Assembly: GCA_004352715.1 (NCBI GenBank)
Contig: SCFE01000089.1
Location: 43,707 to 107,706 of the forward strand
Reading direction: 5' to 3'
Length of the DNA stretch: 64,000 nt
Source: Hofstenia miamia
Taxonomy: Eukaryota > Xenacoelomorpha > Acoela
This document shows, piece after piece, positions 47,501 to 63,000 of the stretch. A program made the translations under genes and the position numbers. Below the pieces are notes generated by a model, which was given only the letters and a program-made list of their open reading frames with translations, was not told where the DNA came from and did not search any database. Positions within the stretch are counted from its first letter, which is position 1; each line of letters starts with the position of its first letter.

Positions 47501-50500
47501 ATTATGAATTTTCAGAACATATTTGTTTTATTTGCACACATTTACATATTTACATTTGAATATATTTCGATTCAATTGTTGTATTGGTCATGGGTCCAAA
47601 TGGGTTAAGTCGTATAAACACATTTTAGTTGTGTACTTAATATATTTGGACTCCAAGAATACTGCAAACATAATGATTAAGTAAATTAATATAATTCAAT
47701 TTTTTGTTGTCCAACTATTGATTATCCAAATATGTATTGTAAAGCGGTTTTTAATTTGTAGTTATGTAAAACTGTTTTTTTAAACGAGAAAGTCTTCGCC
47801 ATTCATTAGGTTAGACTTGTGATTTCAGACGGTCTATGAATACTAAATTTATTTGCTCAATATCACAAAAATCTGCGATATATATTCGTTACAGCCGCTG
47901 ATTTAACAAAAGACGTCGCTCTCAGTATCATTACTGTGTGCAAATGAGCAAAAAATGTGATGTTAATGTATGTGAATAGCAATGTGTTCTAAATGGTGTG
48001 TAGATCTAAGGATATTGTGTGGTAGTCTTAAACTCATTGTAGACACGTGAATTCTATGTTCTAAGAACATCTGGACATTTCAAAACACCGCTTAATGCTG
48101 TTTTTCAACCAAGGTAGATGTTAGATCAGTGGTAAATCTATTACGATCTTGTTTTGATTAAAACATTGTATTTGCTGTTCAAATATGTGCGGCTCATTGT
48201 ATTATAAAATGGCAGTGATTTTTTAAAATTTTACAACTAATGTATATATAAGTTATCAGTTATTATCGCATTAGTATTTTCCTGAGTTTTCTGACCCAAT
48301 TTAGTGTATTATACTTACGTTACTAACAAATTGAAAAATCATATTTATAAATTGACATTTGTTTGAATGTTGTGAGCACAGTGTATCCAATTTCTTTAAA
48401 TATGGGGAATTCAGGCCCAATAAGAATGCAGCAATCGGCTTGATTTCATAAGAAGCACATAAATGTTGTTAGTCTGTGGATTGTTTATAGTAATTGCTGT
48501 TTGATAAAATCACTTGATGTTTTTCATTTGCCTATTTTTCCTCAATACCCTATCCTTATTATAGATGTGTACATTGTCAAGTTTCACCTACTGAATTTTA
48601 GAATGAGCGTATATGTAAGTAACACTTGCTTATGTCCTATTCTTTCAATTTAGTGCATATGCATATTTGTTTTATTTTGTTTAAATGCCATTTATTTTCC
48701 GAATTCAGTGTTTTGGGATGTATGCAAAGATCCTTTAAACACGCTTTGGTAGTATTTGAAGATATAATTTGTATAGTTATTTTAAATGCTCTTTGTCTTA
48801 GACTGGTATAAATTACGTAAAACGAAGTCATGTAATTCATACTGTAGTAGATTTGCTTGGGCAGTTCACTTTCATGGCTAACCATAAATACACTCAAACT
48901 GCTTTTTTAATATGTAATTGCAGTTTCTTATCTTTAGGGAATGGCGCACTTAAAAGAGCAACATGTGGTGCATAGAGATTTAGCAGCACGTAATGTTCTC
49001 GTGGACAGTCCTAGAAATATCAGAATCTCGGATTTCGGACTCTCAAAAGTTTTGGATTTCAATAGAGATGAAACTTCTTATGTTGCTGAAGACAATAAAG
49101 TATATTTTTTTTGTAGATTCTTTAAGTTTTTTAGCTGAAGAACATTTTTTAATAGAATAAAATTTAAATGCATTTAGGTTAGGTGTACACATCAAGTAAG
49201 TTCCACACAACAAATCAATAATTTTTCCTTTTCAATTACGCGCAGGAACTATATAAGGAGGCATCAATTTTTCATCATTATTTTCGTAAACACTTGCTCA
49301 AGTCTCTGCACACCTCTGGAAGATTAATTAACTTGATGTGTGTGCTTATCCTTTGAGTAGTGATCTCAAAATTCTCCAGACCTCAGGCAAATCGAAATGA
49401 ACTACATTTTATAGCTTGGATTTTAACGATTAGGGTATCGAGAGGATCATCATCATCATCATGAATTGTACAAGACTGTCAAATGAATAGCATGTAATAG
49501 CAACTTTCCAACAAAATGATTACATTTCATAAGAATAATAACAGTATTGAATTTGTGTATATTGATATATTGCATGCCCACATTCTAGTAAGTTTGAAAA
49601 GGCTTTTCTGATCGCTTTTTTGTATAATTAATCTTGATTACAAAATATTAACTTTTAAATAAATTTTCCATTCGTGCTGTCGAAATTCACGTGGATTTTA
49701 TTGAGTTATCCATTTAGTTTCCAATACGTTGGCTGGCGCCTGAATGTTTTGAATCACGTACCTTCACACACGAATCCGATGTATGGGCTTTAGGTAAGAT
49801 TATCACTTAATACCAAATGTTTGCAAAGTCCTTATCCTGTAGTTATGAAAACAACAAATCTGCAGACTTGTTTACAGACATAAATTCAAATTGTCACTCA
49901 ATACTCTCAAATTATAATTTCGTTTTTAAACCTATTATTTTAAGTTTCATGCTTAAGGTTAAACAAGTTATTACCTTCGGCCTCCGCAAAAAATATGTAG
50001 CAATTTGGTTGCAATTATTCCTATAAACTAACTTACTATTCGTTCTGGGGAAGGGGCATGACCCCACGCTATTTCTACGTTGCTGTCTTAAGTACAATAT
50101 GGATATGGAGGTATATTTGTACTGCCTTCTACTTGGTATAAGTGTATAAATAAACTAAAACAATACTTTACTACAGGTTCATTTAAAATATAGCTATTCA
50201 CTGATTGTGTATGCAAACACTTAGCCTTTCATTAACGTACGCTCAAAAAGTTTAAATAATTTGAACATTTTTTAAATTAATATTCTGCAATCTGTTAATC
50301 AAAGATAAATACTATCAAATTTGTTGAAAAATTTGTTTTAAATATTTCGTGATCTAATAACTCTTTCCCAACACTTTTGTTTTGTGTTCCTTATCAACTT
50401 TGAAATATATTCAAGTTAATAATTGAGGCAATTATTGATATTCTATTGACTAGTATGTATTAAAGTCAAACGTCGAAGTGATTGCGCGAGTTACGATTTA

Positions 50501-53500
50501 TTTTCTAAAATAAATTTTGTTGTGATTTTTAAGAAAGTTTATACCTGCATTTTCAAACATGTAATCTCACAAGATTTCAATCATCTCCCTGTTTTGATCT
50601 ATACATTTAGTTGCAATTCAGTGTATATTCTTTTTTTATTCTAGCTGTAACCGTTTGGGAGTTTTACACATTTGGTGAAAAGCCATATGGTGATAGCAAA
50701 TTGGCTGAAGTTCCTGGCTTAATACGAAGTGGTTATCGCCTTGTGCGTCCTCCAATTTGTTCGGTTGTGCTTTACGCACAGACAATGGTTGAATGTGAGT
50801 TTTTTGTAGATTTATATTTGTATATAATATTTGAAGTGTTTCTCTCACTAATTTTTAAAAATTATATTTTCCGAAATATCCGTGTATATTTTTGCAGTTT
50901 TAAAGATAATTGCCGGTTTCTTCATAATTTTTAGATTTTCGTCCCTCGAAACCATTAGTTAATCTAGAGGAGGCAGAGACTAGTTTCAACATTTTAATGA
51001 AAGAGTTTTCAATGTTAGCTTTAACTCTACTCTAAATCTAATATCACACTGCTTAATTTAATTGTCCATATCAATTGATTTATTGAGGTTTTGTCATCAA
51101 TTGGAGCACTAAAAGTATCGCAATATGTTTTCGATTAATGTGTACAATGATATTTGGATTTATGACCAATTCAAGTTACAATAACTAAAATGTGCCAACA
51201 GCAAACATAGTTCAAATAAACATTAAATTTTAACTGAATTCTATAATAAATTGTTAAATAGAGCTGCTTAATCATATTGGTAAATGAGACATATACTAAT
51301 TTCTCAACTCAAGCATCATTTCAATTGCAAAGTCAAAAGTCATCATCCAAATGATTTGATATGTGTCGGAAATGTGCCTTAAATACTTTGTTATCCAATT
51401 GTCAAGATAACCTCGTGTTCTTTAGGATGATGGTAGTCTAGTTCATAAATACCATGCCAAGTTTCATTAAACATTTGTTGTTGCAAATATTTCTCACAGA
51501 AATACCAAAAAAACCTTGATCAAGTTCAAGCATGTGAGGATATCTAGTAAGACAAGTAATTATGCATACATGCAATGCGTAGAGTAAACAAATACAATTA
51601 CACCGAATTGAAACAGAAACACCTATTCGTTGCAATAGTATTTCTCTATAAAGCACTAGGCATACAATGACCCCACCAGAATTTTGAAACGTGGAACTAC
51701 AAATCCCACATGTTGCAACTTGTCCTAGATTCTCCTATGGTTTTGCTTAAAACATTTTGAACTTTGAGTCATTTCGTTTCTATTTTAAAATTTATACCAA
51801 GTTTCGTGATTTTTTGTAATTATTAAACTTTCAGATTTAAGAAGAGTTTTGATAACTTTTTTTAGGTTGGCTTCAGGCACCAGCTTCACGACCAAGTTTT
51901 GACAGTCTTGCTGAGAGATTTGAAAAAATGCGAACGCATCCATCCAGTTATATTGAAATGGAAGTATGGAATTTTAATTAGTTGATTCCCTAATTTAGAC
52001 AATATTTTTCTGATTAGCTTTCAGTAAATGCAACTTTGAGCAATTTTTGTGTTTAGTTTCGTAATATCCCTGCCAATATTTCGATGAAAGACCGCATGAA
52101 AATGGCAAATGAAATTCAAGCTCGTCAGCAAGATCTGGTAAGTCAACTTCTACATTTAAAAATTTAAAATTGATTAAATTTTCGACCAACATTTAGACAG
52201 TACCAGTAACATGCCATTTACAGGCATCTATTCAGTTTATGCGCAATATATAATAATTTAATTTTCGTTGCAGTTATAAAATTTTTCTAGATTATTGAAC
52301 TCGTTATTATGATTTAAGCTTTAACGAAATACACACTTATATAATTAAATTGTTTTCTTTTAAATTTTCATTACAAATGCCTTACTGCCGTGCATTGCTG
52401 TTAAGTAAAATGCATACAATCAAAAGTTTTTGCAATTTCATAGGCTTTTCAGTTATTCAGTAAATTTCTATTCCAGTAATAAATTGCACACTTTTATTGA
52501 AGACTGTCATGTTGTTTGCTAAAAATCATTTATTTAATAAAAACGAAAAAAGTATTTTATTGGCATCACTCTACTAAGAATGTTAATCGATTTTCATATT
52601 TGTAACCCTTTTTAAACAATATGGCGATACTTTTCCCCAATACCTGGGATAAAAATATCGGCAATTTGAGAACTATGCTTAAATGCGTTCTTAATACGCT
52701 CGTGTTAATAAGTGAGAACCTGGCTTTAATTATTTAAAAAACATTTTTTTTAAACCCATAAAAAATTGAGATCGCTATTTTTTCTCTTAATACAAAAAAG
52801 AAACCGCTTGATCGCATATATTCTAAGTCAATCAAGTGTCTGTAATGCAGACCAATTAGATTTAAGATAAATCAGGTATAAAACAAAAAATATTTCCGCA
52901 AATAAATTCATTTATATATACAATAGCTATGGACAATGGACATCGATGAGATGATATACAACATCATTAGTCGAGGTTGTCGATTAAATCGATTAATTTT
53001 TTTGGTCCAATTAATTGTGACGCGATTTTTTAGCAGAAAAATATTACATTTTTAGATTGCAATTACGATGTGAGATGCCTTATGTATGTCCTCATTTCTT
53101 ATCGCATTAATTCGGTACGAATTTTATCCCCATTGTCAAATTTGAAGCGGCGTGGTGATGTCCGTGATGTATTGGCTTTGATGATAAATTATGTGCGATG
53201 TCGCAGTGCGGCTTAATAAGTATGTGCGCGAGTAATCCAAACCTTTACAAACTGCGTCAGTGTTGCAAGCAGTTCAAGTTTTTATTAGCTGAGCCCTTTA
53301 CATTCTAAGCCGAATCGATTCAATCTACAGACATAGACATACATAGCCGGTTTAAAAAATGCTGAGAATACATTAAAATTCCTATTTTAGTGAGTTTTAA
53401 GTAGTTAATTGCGTCATCTCCGCTCTCACTGCACCAAATTGATCTAAAAGCCCATTTGAGTCGTCTTTCAATCAAAAATTAGCAGGGGAACCGCGAAGAC

Positions 53501-53983
53501 CCGATCAGTTAACCGAGATACTGGTCGGCGTGATTAATCGATTGAATTTTCGTGTTGCGTTGTCCAGCCTTTATTTTTAGTGTATTCAAATTTTTAAAAT
53601 TTAATTAGTGACAATTTCACTGTGTTCTTTTAGGTATTTAATATCGGTGAGAATTTGCGTGTTATCAACAAATCATTTGCTAAAGCTTTACCTAATATAA
53701 GCAGATTTAATGTTTACCATTTTAACACTATAAAATTAGTTGATAGCTTTGTAGTTAGCTTTTCTATAATGGTTTTATATTACAAATTTTAATTTATGGA
53801 AATTACAAGCCACCTGTCTAGCTTACATATTCCCTTATAACGTTTTAAAATTTATTTGTTTGAGCCATTCTTTCCAAAAACACTAATAATCTGTTAAAAT
53901 TTTACACAAATTGTATATATATATANAGTGTGGCACAAGAATGTATGACTAAGAATATGAAATTTAGGTTCAAATCACACGCA

Positions 53984-54026
<43 letters not shown>

Positions 54027-57000
54027 ACATCAATTGTTTATTAATGCATAAATGGAATTTCTTCCTTATTGGTGTTCATATGTAGTCCTTTAATCACTAT
54101 CAATCTGGCGTGAATTTTGATTTCTTATCAGTTTTTCAGGAAATGTGAATTTTAGTTAATTTCCTTCTGTCTGTTGATTCATTTGTAAAACTTTCTTAAG
54201 TTTTATCATCGTACTTTTTTAAAACCATTTGCAAAATGTATTAGGCATTTCCCATCACTAATTTACTTGATATCTGCTTGAATTATGTGAACTCAAATTA
54301 AACTTAGTTTTCGGTGTACCTAACTTATCCGGAAACCGATTATTTTAATGAAGGTGGAATGCGTGAAAGGAATGATACCATTGACATTTAACGCGGAAAG
54401 CACTATCAGAGCTGCTTGTTTTGTCACATACAAAATGATTTCCACTGTTGAAAAATTTATCAAATTGAACAATATACTGCTGCTGTTGCATTTTTTGTTT
54501 TTTGTTTCGTGAGCCTAGATGTAGATCCGAACTGATATCAAATTCAAGGATGGAGAATTTCGTAAATCTTGTGATATGGTTTTTACTGAAATGGTTTTAC
54601 TTCGATTTTAACAGACAATTTAACAAATTTAGGTTTATATGATAAATTTCCTTTTGAGTTATCAAAGTGCCTCATAAATTTTCATATTTGCAGTTTTTCT
54701 AAATCTAGCTCCATCTCCATGCAAGTAACCCATCAAATATTTTTGTGGATTTCTGCTAATATGCTTTTAGAAACGTCAATTCTATAGAAACTTAATTACT
54801 TGCTTTCGCAAGTAACGTTCTAAACAAATGTGCAGTAAACAGATATTTTTCATATTCGCACTCTTTATAATAGTTTTTTTCCAGCTTGGCCGTTATGGTT
54901 TTTATGCGATTTCTAAATTATGGGAAACTTTGAACGTATTTATTGCACTCTTATCATGAAATCATAAATAATCGAATGTGACATGTTTACGTTGTTGATT
55001 TAGTTGTCTGATGATACATTTCTCCATATAATCTACCGTAACATCATTGAATAACATGGAACTAGATTGAATACAATCGAAAAATCCTAAAATTTAAATT
55101 TTTTATTCTTATGATACTAGGCTTTCCTACACCCAGAAGGTTTTTTTAATGTATTTCGCAATAGTTGTGTAATGATTTGCCACATTATTTTGTATTTTAT
55201 CATTTGTTTGGGATATGCCTAACATTTTATTTTAGAATGGTCAGCGAGCTTCAGTGTCGACAGATTTAGTTGAGCACAACGATTCCTCACTTCCAGTGAG
55301 TATTAAGTGATTTTTATTTAAGGTTTCATTTTATGTAATGTAGAGAGAATATCGCCGTATGTCAACTGTAAGTGCTTAACATTTCATTTGAGTCTAGCCT
55401 TCTGCCAATTCTTGTCTAAAAAGTCCGAGTTAGAAATTATTGATTGAATTTATCACCAATTGGAATTTTCCCCTCATTGGTCGTAATGGTAAAATTGATT
55501 TTTTTTGAAATTTTCGGAAAAAATTGAGCAATAATTTGTCTTTAACGATGTGTTTGTTCAACATGAAATTAAAGTCATCATTCATCATTTGTTATTTCTT
55601 TCTATCACTAGTGTGTAGTCATGTTCATTTGCTTGGTTTGCATATTGTGGTAGTGGTGAATGATTTCAATTGTTAAATCATGGAAATACTAATTAATGTA
55701 AAAAATACAATACATAATTGTTAACTTCATAAAACATTGCAAAATCTAATTTTGGAAACTTCATTCTAGTGAATATATTTTATAAAATCTGTGAATTGTA
55801 TTCATTTTCAGTTTTTTTCTGTGGCGATTTTAAATTTCAAGGAATATGTTGATGAATAGCCATGAACAGTTTTATTTTTGTACTAAAAGTTATTTTTTTA
55901 ACCTTAACTACCATGAATTTCTACAATATATAGCAGAAATCCATGTAATTATGAAGAAGTTAAATTGATATAGTAACAAGCAACATTTATCGATACGCAT
56001 TTGACATTTTCAATAACTCCAGTCTGAATAAAATACTTTTATTTGATGCTTACTCGGATATTCATTTACCAGAAAACTAGAATAGACACTTGAACCATTA
56101 TTTGTTAGTCATCTTTTTTCATCAAATTGAATCCACGATTTTGATTTTGTTGTTTTTGCATGATGTTATATAAAATTTTCTTATGTAACTTGCAGTGCTA
56201 CTCTGGCTTTATTAATTCCGGATTGACATGTCTATTCTTTCATTTATGTTAAATGTAACAGATTCATGCTTGAGGCGAATTTGCTTTTGCAAATGTACCA
56301 TGATTTATACGGGCCTCTTTTGATTTATATCTACTGTATGTATTTTTTCTAAATAATATTAAATCAGCCTTGGAAATAAGCAGAATGCCGCTGGGTTTAA
56401 CTACTTAATACACTAATTTAGCACGACCAAATGCCAGAGGATGATGAATACATGATACCACAGCCAAGTGGAATTGAACAAATTAACTTCAAAGATTATC
56501 GCAAGTTGCCTCCCATTCAACTATCAGGAAAATCTGTCGAGGTAAAATTATTTACATTTTATCTCTTTAAATTAATACTAGATATAAATATATAAATTTA
56601 AAATTAATTCTTCTTGTAGAGGGGTAGACCAATTTTTATGCAATGAAAGTGTTCTAAAAAGGCATCAAAATTGTGTAGGAAATTTTTAAATACCTCCCAA
56701 ATCAACAATTAAATCACTGTATTAGATGATTGGGTGGATCTGGATCAGAAAATTTAATTTATGAATAGATATCAATTGTTGCAGTTCCAAAATAAAGACT
56801 AGCAAAAATTTAATCATTCTTTTGGAAAATTTTTAAGTACAATAACGTAAAATGAACAATAAAAATAAAGTCATAACCATTTGTTTGAACAAATCTGGCA
56901 ATATTATACCTGTACCAATGGCGATGAGATTACAGTAGGAGAGATAACTACATGTTTGCATATGTATCGCACCCCTATTTTCAATTTGAATCGATCAGAT

Positions 57001-60000
57001 GCCATAGTTTACCTAATCACGTTACCATATGATTCCTTGTGGATCGATCTATGAAACATATACATTCCGATCCATAATGAATCCAATCTACGAAAACATT
57101 CGATCCACAGCAACCCTTTGCGTTTTGATCGTTTGCTATAAGTATATAAAATGGTATTAAACAGATTTTGTTTCATTCAATTGTAAATTTTCATAAAAAT
57201 TCAGATTTGGTTCCATCTGGGCACTTGGTATGTATCCAATTCAATTAAATTGTCACTTCGAAGTCGCTATTTTATTTGTATTGCGAACTAATACAAAATG
57301 AAACTAATAGTTTGAGCAATAGGTTTGGTATTGACAATAACACCTAATATCATTTTTGTCAATCTTCAAAACAAAATATTGTAATTTCCTGTTGCATCAG
57401 GGAAAAGAGTGTGTTTAGTGTCTGCTTAGAAAATGATTGAATAAATATTCTGTACTAAAGGATCATTGTTTTTAAAAATTACTGCGTTTATTTTTTAACA
57501 ACATTTTTAAGTGATTTGCAATGATTTTTAGAGTAACGATATTCCCGGTAGCATAGAAGAATCCGAAAGAAAACAAATATTTCAGCAGCAATTTCCTGGT
57601 GTTGTTACAGATAAAATTGTAGACGCAGATGACTTTCTGAAGCAATCTCAGTTTAGTAACTATGCAGGTATTTTACCTATTCTTATTATCACTAATCGCC
57701 AACTATTACGTTCACAAATATCATCATGATCATCCCAGGTGTGAATTCAACGTGGGAGTTAACTTAAAATTTAATTTTTTCACTCTCACTGTGATATGCT
57801 GTTTCGCTCATTTTCTTTACATATTTCTCATATTCAGTCATTTCAAGAATGTGATAACTCACTCCTCAACTACAGCTAAAATAGAATGAGCTGTTTTGAA
57901 ATGTTATAGATTATATGACGACAATATTATATAAAAATTGACACTAGAGTTCAATTTGCTTCAATTCAAAATCTTTATTCATGATTCACTAACCAAACAC
58001 TAGGACAGGTAATGGGACTTCCAATTATGTTAATGTGCCCATTGAATTAAACAATTTTACCATGTGTTGCCGAATCACTATCATTGAAGAGATGTCTTTT
58101 AAAATTAAATGATTGATTAAATGCAGATTGACTTCACCTAAATGAATCATTTATGTATAATGAAATTTTAATGGTCTAATTTATAACTTTATTCAAGTGT
58201 CATTTTGAATGAAGCAACTTTAGTATGTATTATTTTAATAGAAAAATAAAAATCCAATTCAGCTTTGGAACTTTAGCCAGTGAGTAATATCACTTCACAG
58301 GGGAAGATCTATGTGTTTTTTAGAGAAAGGAACTATTTTAATTTAAATATGACGAAATTTTATACCTATTGCACAATATCGATATTTAATTTTATAATGT
58401 ATAATCTACCGACGTTTCCAATATTTTATCATCTGAAAATTGGATTTACTGGCTTCTGTTCTATGGATCTGGGATCTCGGACTATGACAACAAGTGAAAC
58501 CATATTTGAACATGAGCTCAGAAAATTGTATGGGGTAGCATTGCAGCTAAATGCTAATGACACCAATGAAGTTCTGGTTCGCCGCATCATATTTTTTTAT
58601 ATATGAAGTCAATTTAAAAGAAAATGCGTTCAGTATATTCAACCAATTGGAGTATTTTGTTCTTAGACGTCTTGTGTATTAGCACGTCATTTTCAAAAGG
58701 AATCATTGGTTTAGTGATATGAGGGAACTTCTGTGTTGCAGTAGGACTCTGTGATTCTCATTTTTTCATTGTTTATTCTCATATGTGTACTTTAGTCAAA
58801 TATTGACAATATATGCTTTTACAGATTCAGAGATTCGCAATGCGTGGAGCTTCGACATAAGTTGAGACTAGAAATGGGATTCATAATTTCTGGCATCGCT
58901 TACAATAAAATTTATAATATTCTGTTGAATTTTATGCAATGCAAACAATCCAACCGGGCTTGGGACTGGGAAATTCTTGGTTTTAGTTTGAAAGTCACTG
59001 GGCTGCAGTGTTCAACCGTTTATGGAATTAGCGATTTCTATTTTCTTAACGACAAAAATTATTTAAAAAAATGAATCACACATTTATGTTAAATAAATAC
59101 TGGTTGTTTATTGTGCACATTTTTGTGATGTTGTTTGCCTTCTCTGATAAAATAGCGATCACATGTATGTTATAATTATTCGTAGCTGGAATGTTCTATT
59201 CTTAGAATTTTGTATTGAATTTATTTTTGACTTTAAGTGAGCAAGTAAATGACATTTAATTATATGCCAATGCACATTGTAAATTCATATTCATGAAAGG
59301 TGAAATTATTCCAATTAACATGAGCTGTGTTAAAACTACAAGATATCTATAATACTGAACTATAAAGCGAAACGCATGAAATACTTCGAAAAATTTCCTG
59401 AAGTAACTGAAATCAAAATAAATAAATGCTCAATCTATATTCCTTATTGTAGTCAGAGTTATCAAACTTGCCCCGACTCGATTTGGGGTTCGGGTCGGAT
59501 TCAAATCAAGCTGGTTTTTGTTTCGGGAAAGGTTTGGGCTTGGGTCTTTGTAAAAAGTCAATTTTTGGGTTCGATCCTTACGCTAGGCCTATTCATAATT
59601 CGAGTCCAAAAACCAATTCTATTTATTACCAAGCATTGAAGCTTGGCAGAACTATAGCTTGCATATTTGTGAATACTAAGAGAGAAAAATCAATATTCTG
59701 GTGCTCTGACGTCAGCAAATAGACTCCAATACCAAAATACTTGAAAAAACGTGTTCCAAAACCACAACAGCGCTATTATTTGGCAGGATGATCATGGTAA
59801 TAAACTAAAGTAGTGATTCAATGTCACCATGACCGGATGTTCTGAAACGAAATTTAAGATAACAATATAAATACTAATTTACTGTAGAACAGTGGTTCTG
59901 AACCTTTTCTACCCAACCATGGACAATTTCCTCTTAATTTTGTATTAGCTGGACCCCCTCAATCCCTAATATAATAGTAGAGTAACTGTTAATTTTAAAG

Positions 60001-63000
60001 ATGTGTTAAATTATTATGCTTGATTTTGAAATAAAACTTAACTAACAAAAATCATTTATTTAAGTAAATTTCTTGGAACATTTATGTACATCAGTAAGTA
60101 ATTAATAATCAGGCTTAGTATACATGCATAAATGCATAGATGCATAGTTAAATGATATATTTCAAATTTTTGTGCCATATTTTAAGTGCATATTTTAGAT
60201 GCATATTTTTAACACAAAGCAACTTATTGCTGCATATACCTTAGAAATGCGCAAATAAAAGTGATTAATTACTCAGAATTTCTTACTAATTTGTTAAACA
60301 AACCACTGGCGTAGCTACGGGAGTGGGGCAAGCCCCCTCCCCCCCAAAAGCGAAGCCTAGCCCCCTATTTTTGGAGCAGAATGAACCTCTCACTATTAAT
60401 ATTGTTTAGTTAAAAGATAAATAAATGGTCAATGGCCCGATTTAAATAACTTTTACATCAAATTTAATATGCAATTAACAAGAATTCCGCTACACGTTAA
60501 ATTTTAACTGAATTGGGTTTGAATTTTAAGGCTGTGCGATTAATTGATTGATAAGTGACGCCAACCGAACCTTTTTTACTAACCGAATCAATTACCAATT
60601 AGTGGATAGTCAATAGAAGTGCCGAAAACAAGCAAAATGTTTCTTAATAAAATTTCCTTACATTACGTAAAAATTAGCGAAAAAGCGCAAGGACTCCTCG
60701 GAATCCCGGCTACTGCGGTACCCAGTGAAAGACATCGGTCCGACGAAGGAAATATAATTACTACGCGTCGGAAAAGTCTGAATCCAGGAACTTTTCGTGA
60801 ACTCATTTTTCTCCGAAGTTGTTTTAAGTAAAATTGACTTTATTACTAAAAACATTTTCTTGTTTTTTGTTCATTATCGATAATTGATAATTGCCCGATC
60901 TTACTGAAGAAAATCTTTATCATTTACTATTTTGTGCTTGTAATACTTCCTCGCAATAAAAAATTGTTCTTCTACCTATTCATAGTTACATATTTAGATG
61001 CATATTTAGGTATTTTATGTTGCATATTGTAGGCGCATATTTTAAACTTTTAGATGCATACGTTTACTAAGCCTGTTAATAATATACATTTTTTAAGATA
61101 AGTGAGTAATTAATTGTTTAAAAATAGTGCACATTTCAATAGAAATTCCATTTTCAGTAATAAAAACCGTTCTGAATATGAATTACCCTATGGACCGCCA
61201 AAATGTCACTGTGGAACCCCAGTAAAGTTACAGGAATCCCTAGGGTCCACGTGGATCCCGGTTGAGAACCACTGCTGTAGAATAATGTGCATAATTAGAA
61301 AAATAATGAAAGTGTGATTTTTATTTTTAAACATTTTTCATGCTAACAATATTTTAGTAAATGTAAAATAATATCGGTTAAATCTTCTTTCAAATTAAAG
61401 GTATAACAGTATTTCTTAAGGAAGTGCTTCCTCAGCATAGCAAATAACTTTTAGCTGATACCAAGCTTTGATGAGAGTCAGGCATTCTTATGCAGCGCCA
61501 TTTGTTTATTGTGCTTTCAGCAAATGCATGTAAGTTAAACGTGTGAATCAACTAGTGATGTGCGCCCCTAGATGAAAGTTACCTTACTACTCTTACAAAC
61601 CGTACCCGAAACTTTTTACCTGTACCCGAGAATATAGTTTCCTTTGCTGCTATTACACAACTAGAAATTTTCAGCAACATTTCCAACACAATTCACGTTC
61701 CTTATATGTTAACATGTTCAACATTTTATTTATAATTTGTTTATGAAAAAATCTTATTTAACTCTAAACTGCCCATTGCAGTCATTTAAATACAGTCGCT
61801 TTTTCCCAATTTTCAAACTATTTTCTCCGAGCATTTAGAAATACTCGGATATTGACAAATCTGTAGGTAAGAGGTGCTTCTCTGTTATGGTGAAAGGTTA
61901 TTCCTGGCTTTGAACTACATAAAAATGGAAATTTTTTCACTGAAAAATCCGATTTTTGCAGAGACTTACTAGTACTTCCCATCCCTAGATTTCAGATAAA
62001 GAGGCGATTTAAGGGGGTGCCACACGATTAGTCTTTTGACTATAGTAAAAAACTTTTTTGACTATAGTCAAAAGACTAACCATGTGGCACCCCCAAAAAG
62101 TGACTTTTGCGGTTTACGATTAGTCAAATTATGAAGTAGAAAGTGTTCTATTTGAAAATTACTATTAGTCAAAAGACTAACCGTGTGGCACCCCCGAATA
62201 TTCAACTTATTGTAATTTTGAAAGAAAATGGGAATTTTGATTTTAAATAACTTTGAACTTTCATCTTAAATGTCATTAATAAATAATCAATATAATTAAG
62301 GACCTGGCTTTAGGGCGTACTGCACTTAATTTTATTGGCAACAGCTGTTCATAAAGGTTGATATGATTTCCAATATTACTTCTTGTGGATTGCAATGGGC
62401 AAATTGGGTTAAATGTTTACATAATGCACGCACTTGTTTATGAATGAGCAAATAGCTGTTTGATACACTTTGTATTGGGAAATGCATATGAACCCTCTAT
62501 TGGCTCATCGTTATGTAATAGATTGTCAAAATATTTTGGTTGAATATTCCCATGTACATTTGAAAAAATAAATTGTTTTAGATTAACTTGAATAAGTCAT
62601 GACATAATTGCCACTTTTTCGTTTTAGTATTGTGTTGAATGAATGCAATATAAATGGTAATCAATTTCTTCGGAAGTCCTGTTCCAAAGGCTGATTTGAT
62701 AACAATTATGATGTAAAATTTACCCCAGATTGCAATGTGCAAATTGGGTTAAATGTTTACATAATTTTCTAGCAGCACTTGTTTATGAATGGTCAATGAA
62801 TTATTCAATTTTCTTTGGGGTGGTCTATGCCGTCAAAATGTTTTTAGTTACCTACATTTAATATGTATAATTATAGCAATTCCACTTAGTAATACTAATA
62901 GATTCCATGTATATGCAATGAAATTTGCGCAGAAACCTATTTTTGACTATTAGTCAAAATATTTGACTATTAGTCAAAATATTTGACTAATAGGCAAAAT

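Noticed and set aside
52930-53600. Possible hAT element with TTAATCGATTAA-like ends in a receptor intron
   Set aside because: No matching termini or target duplication could be found.
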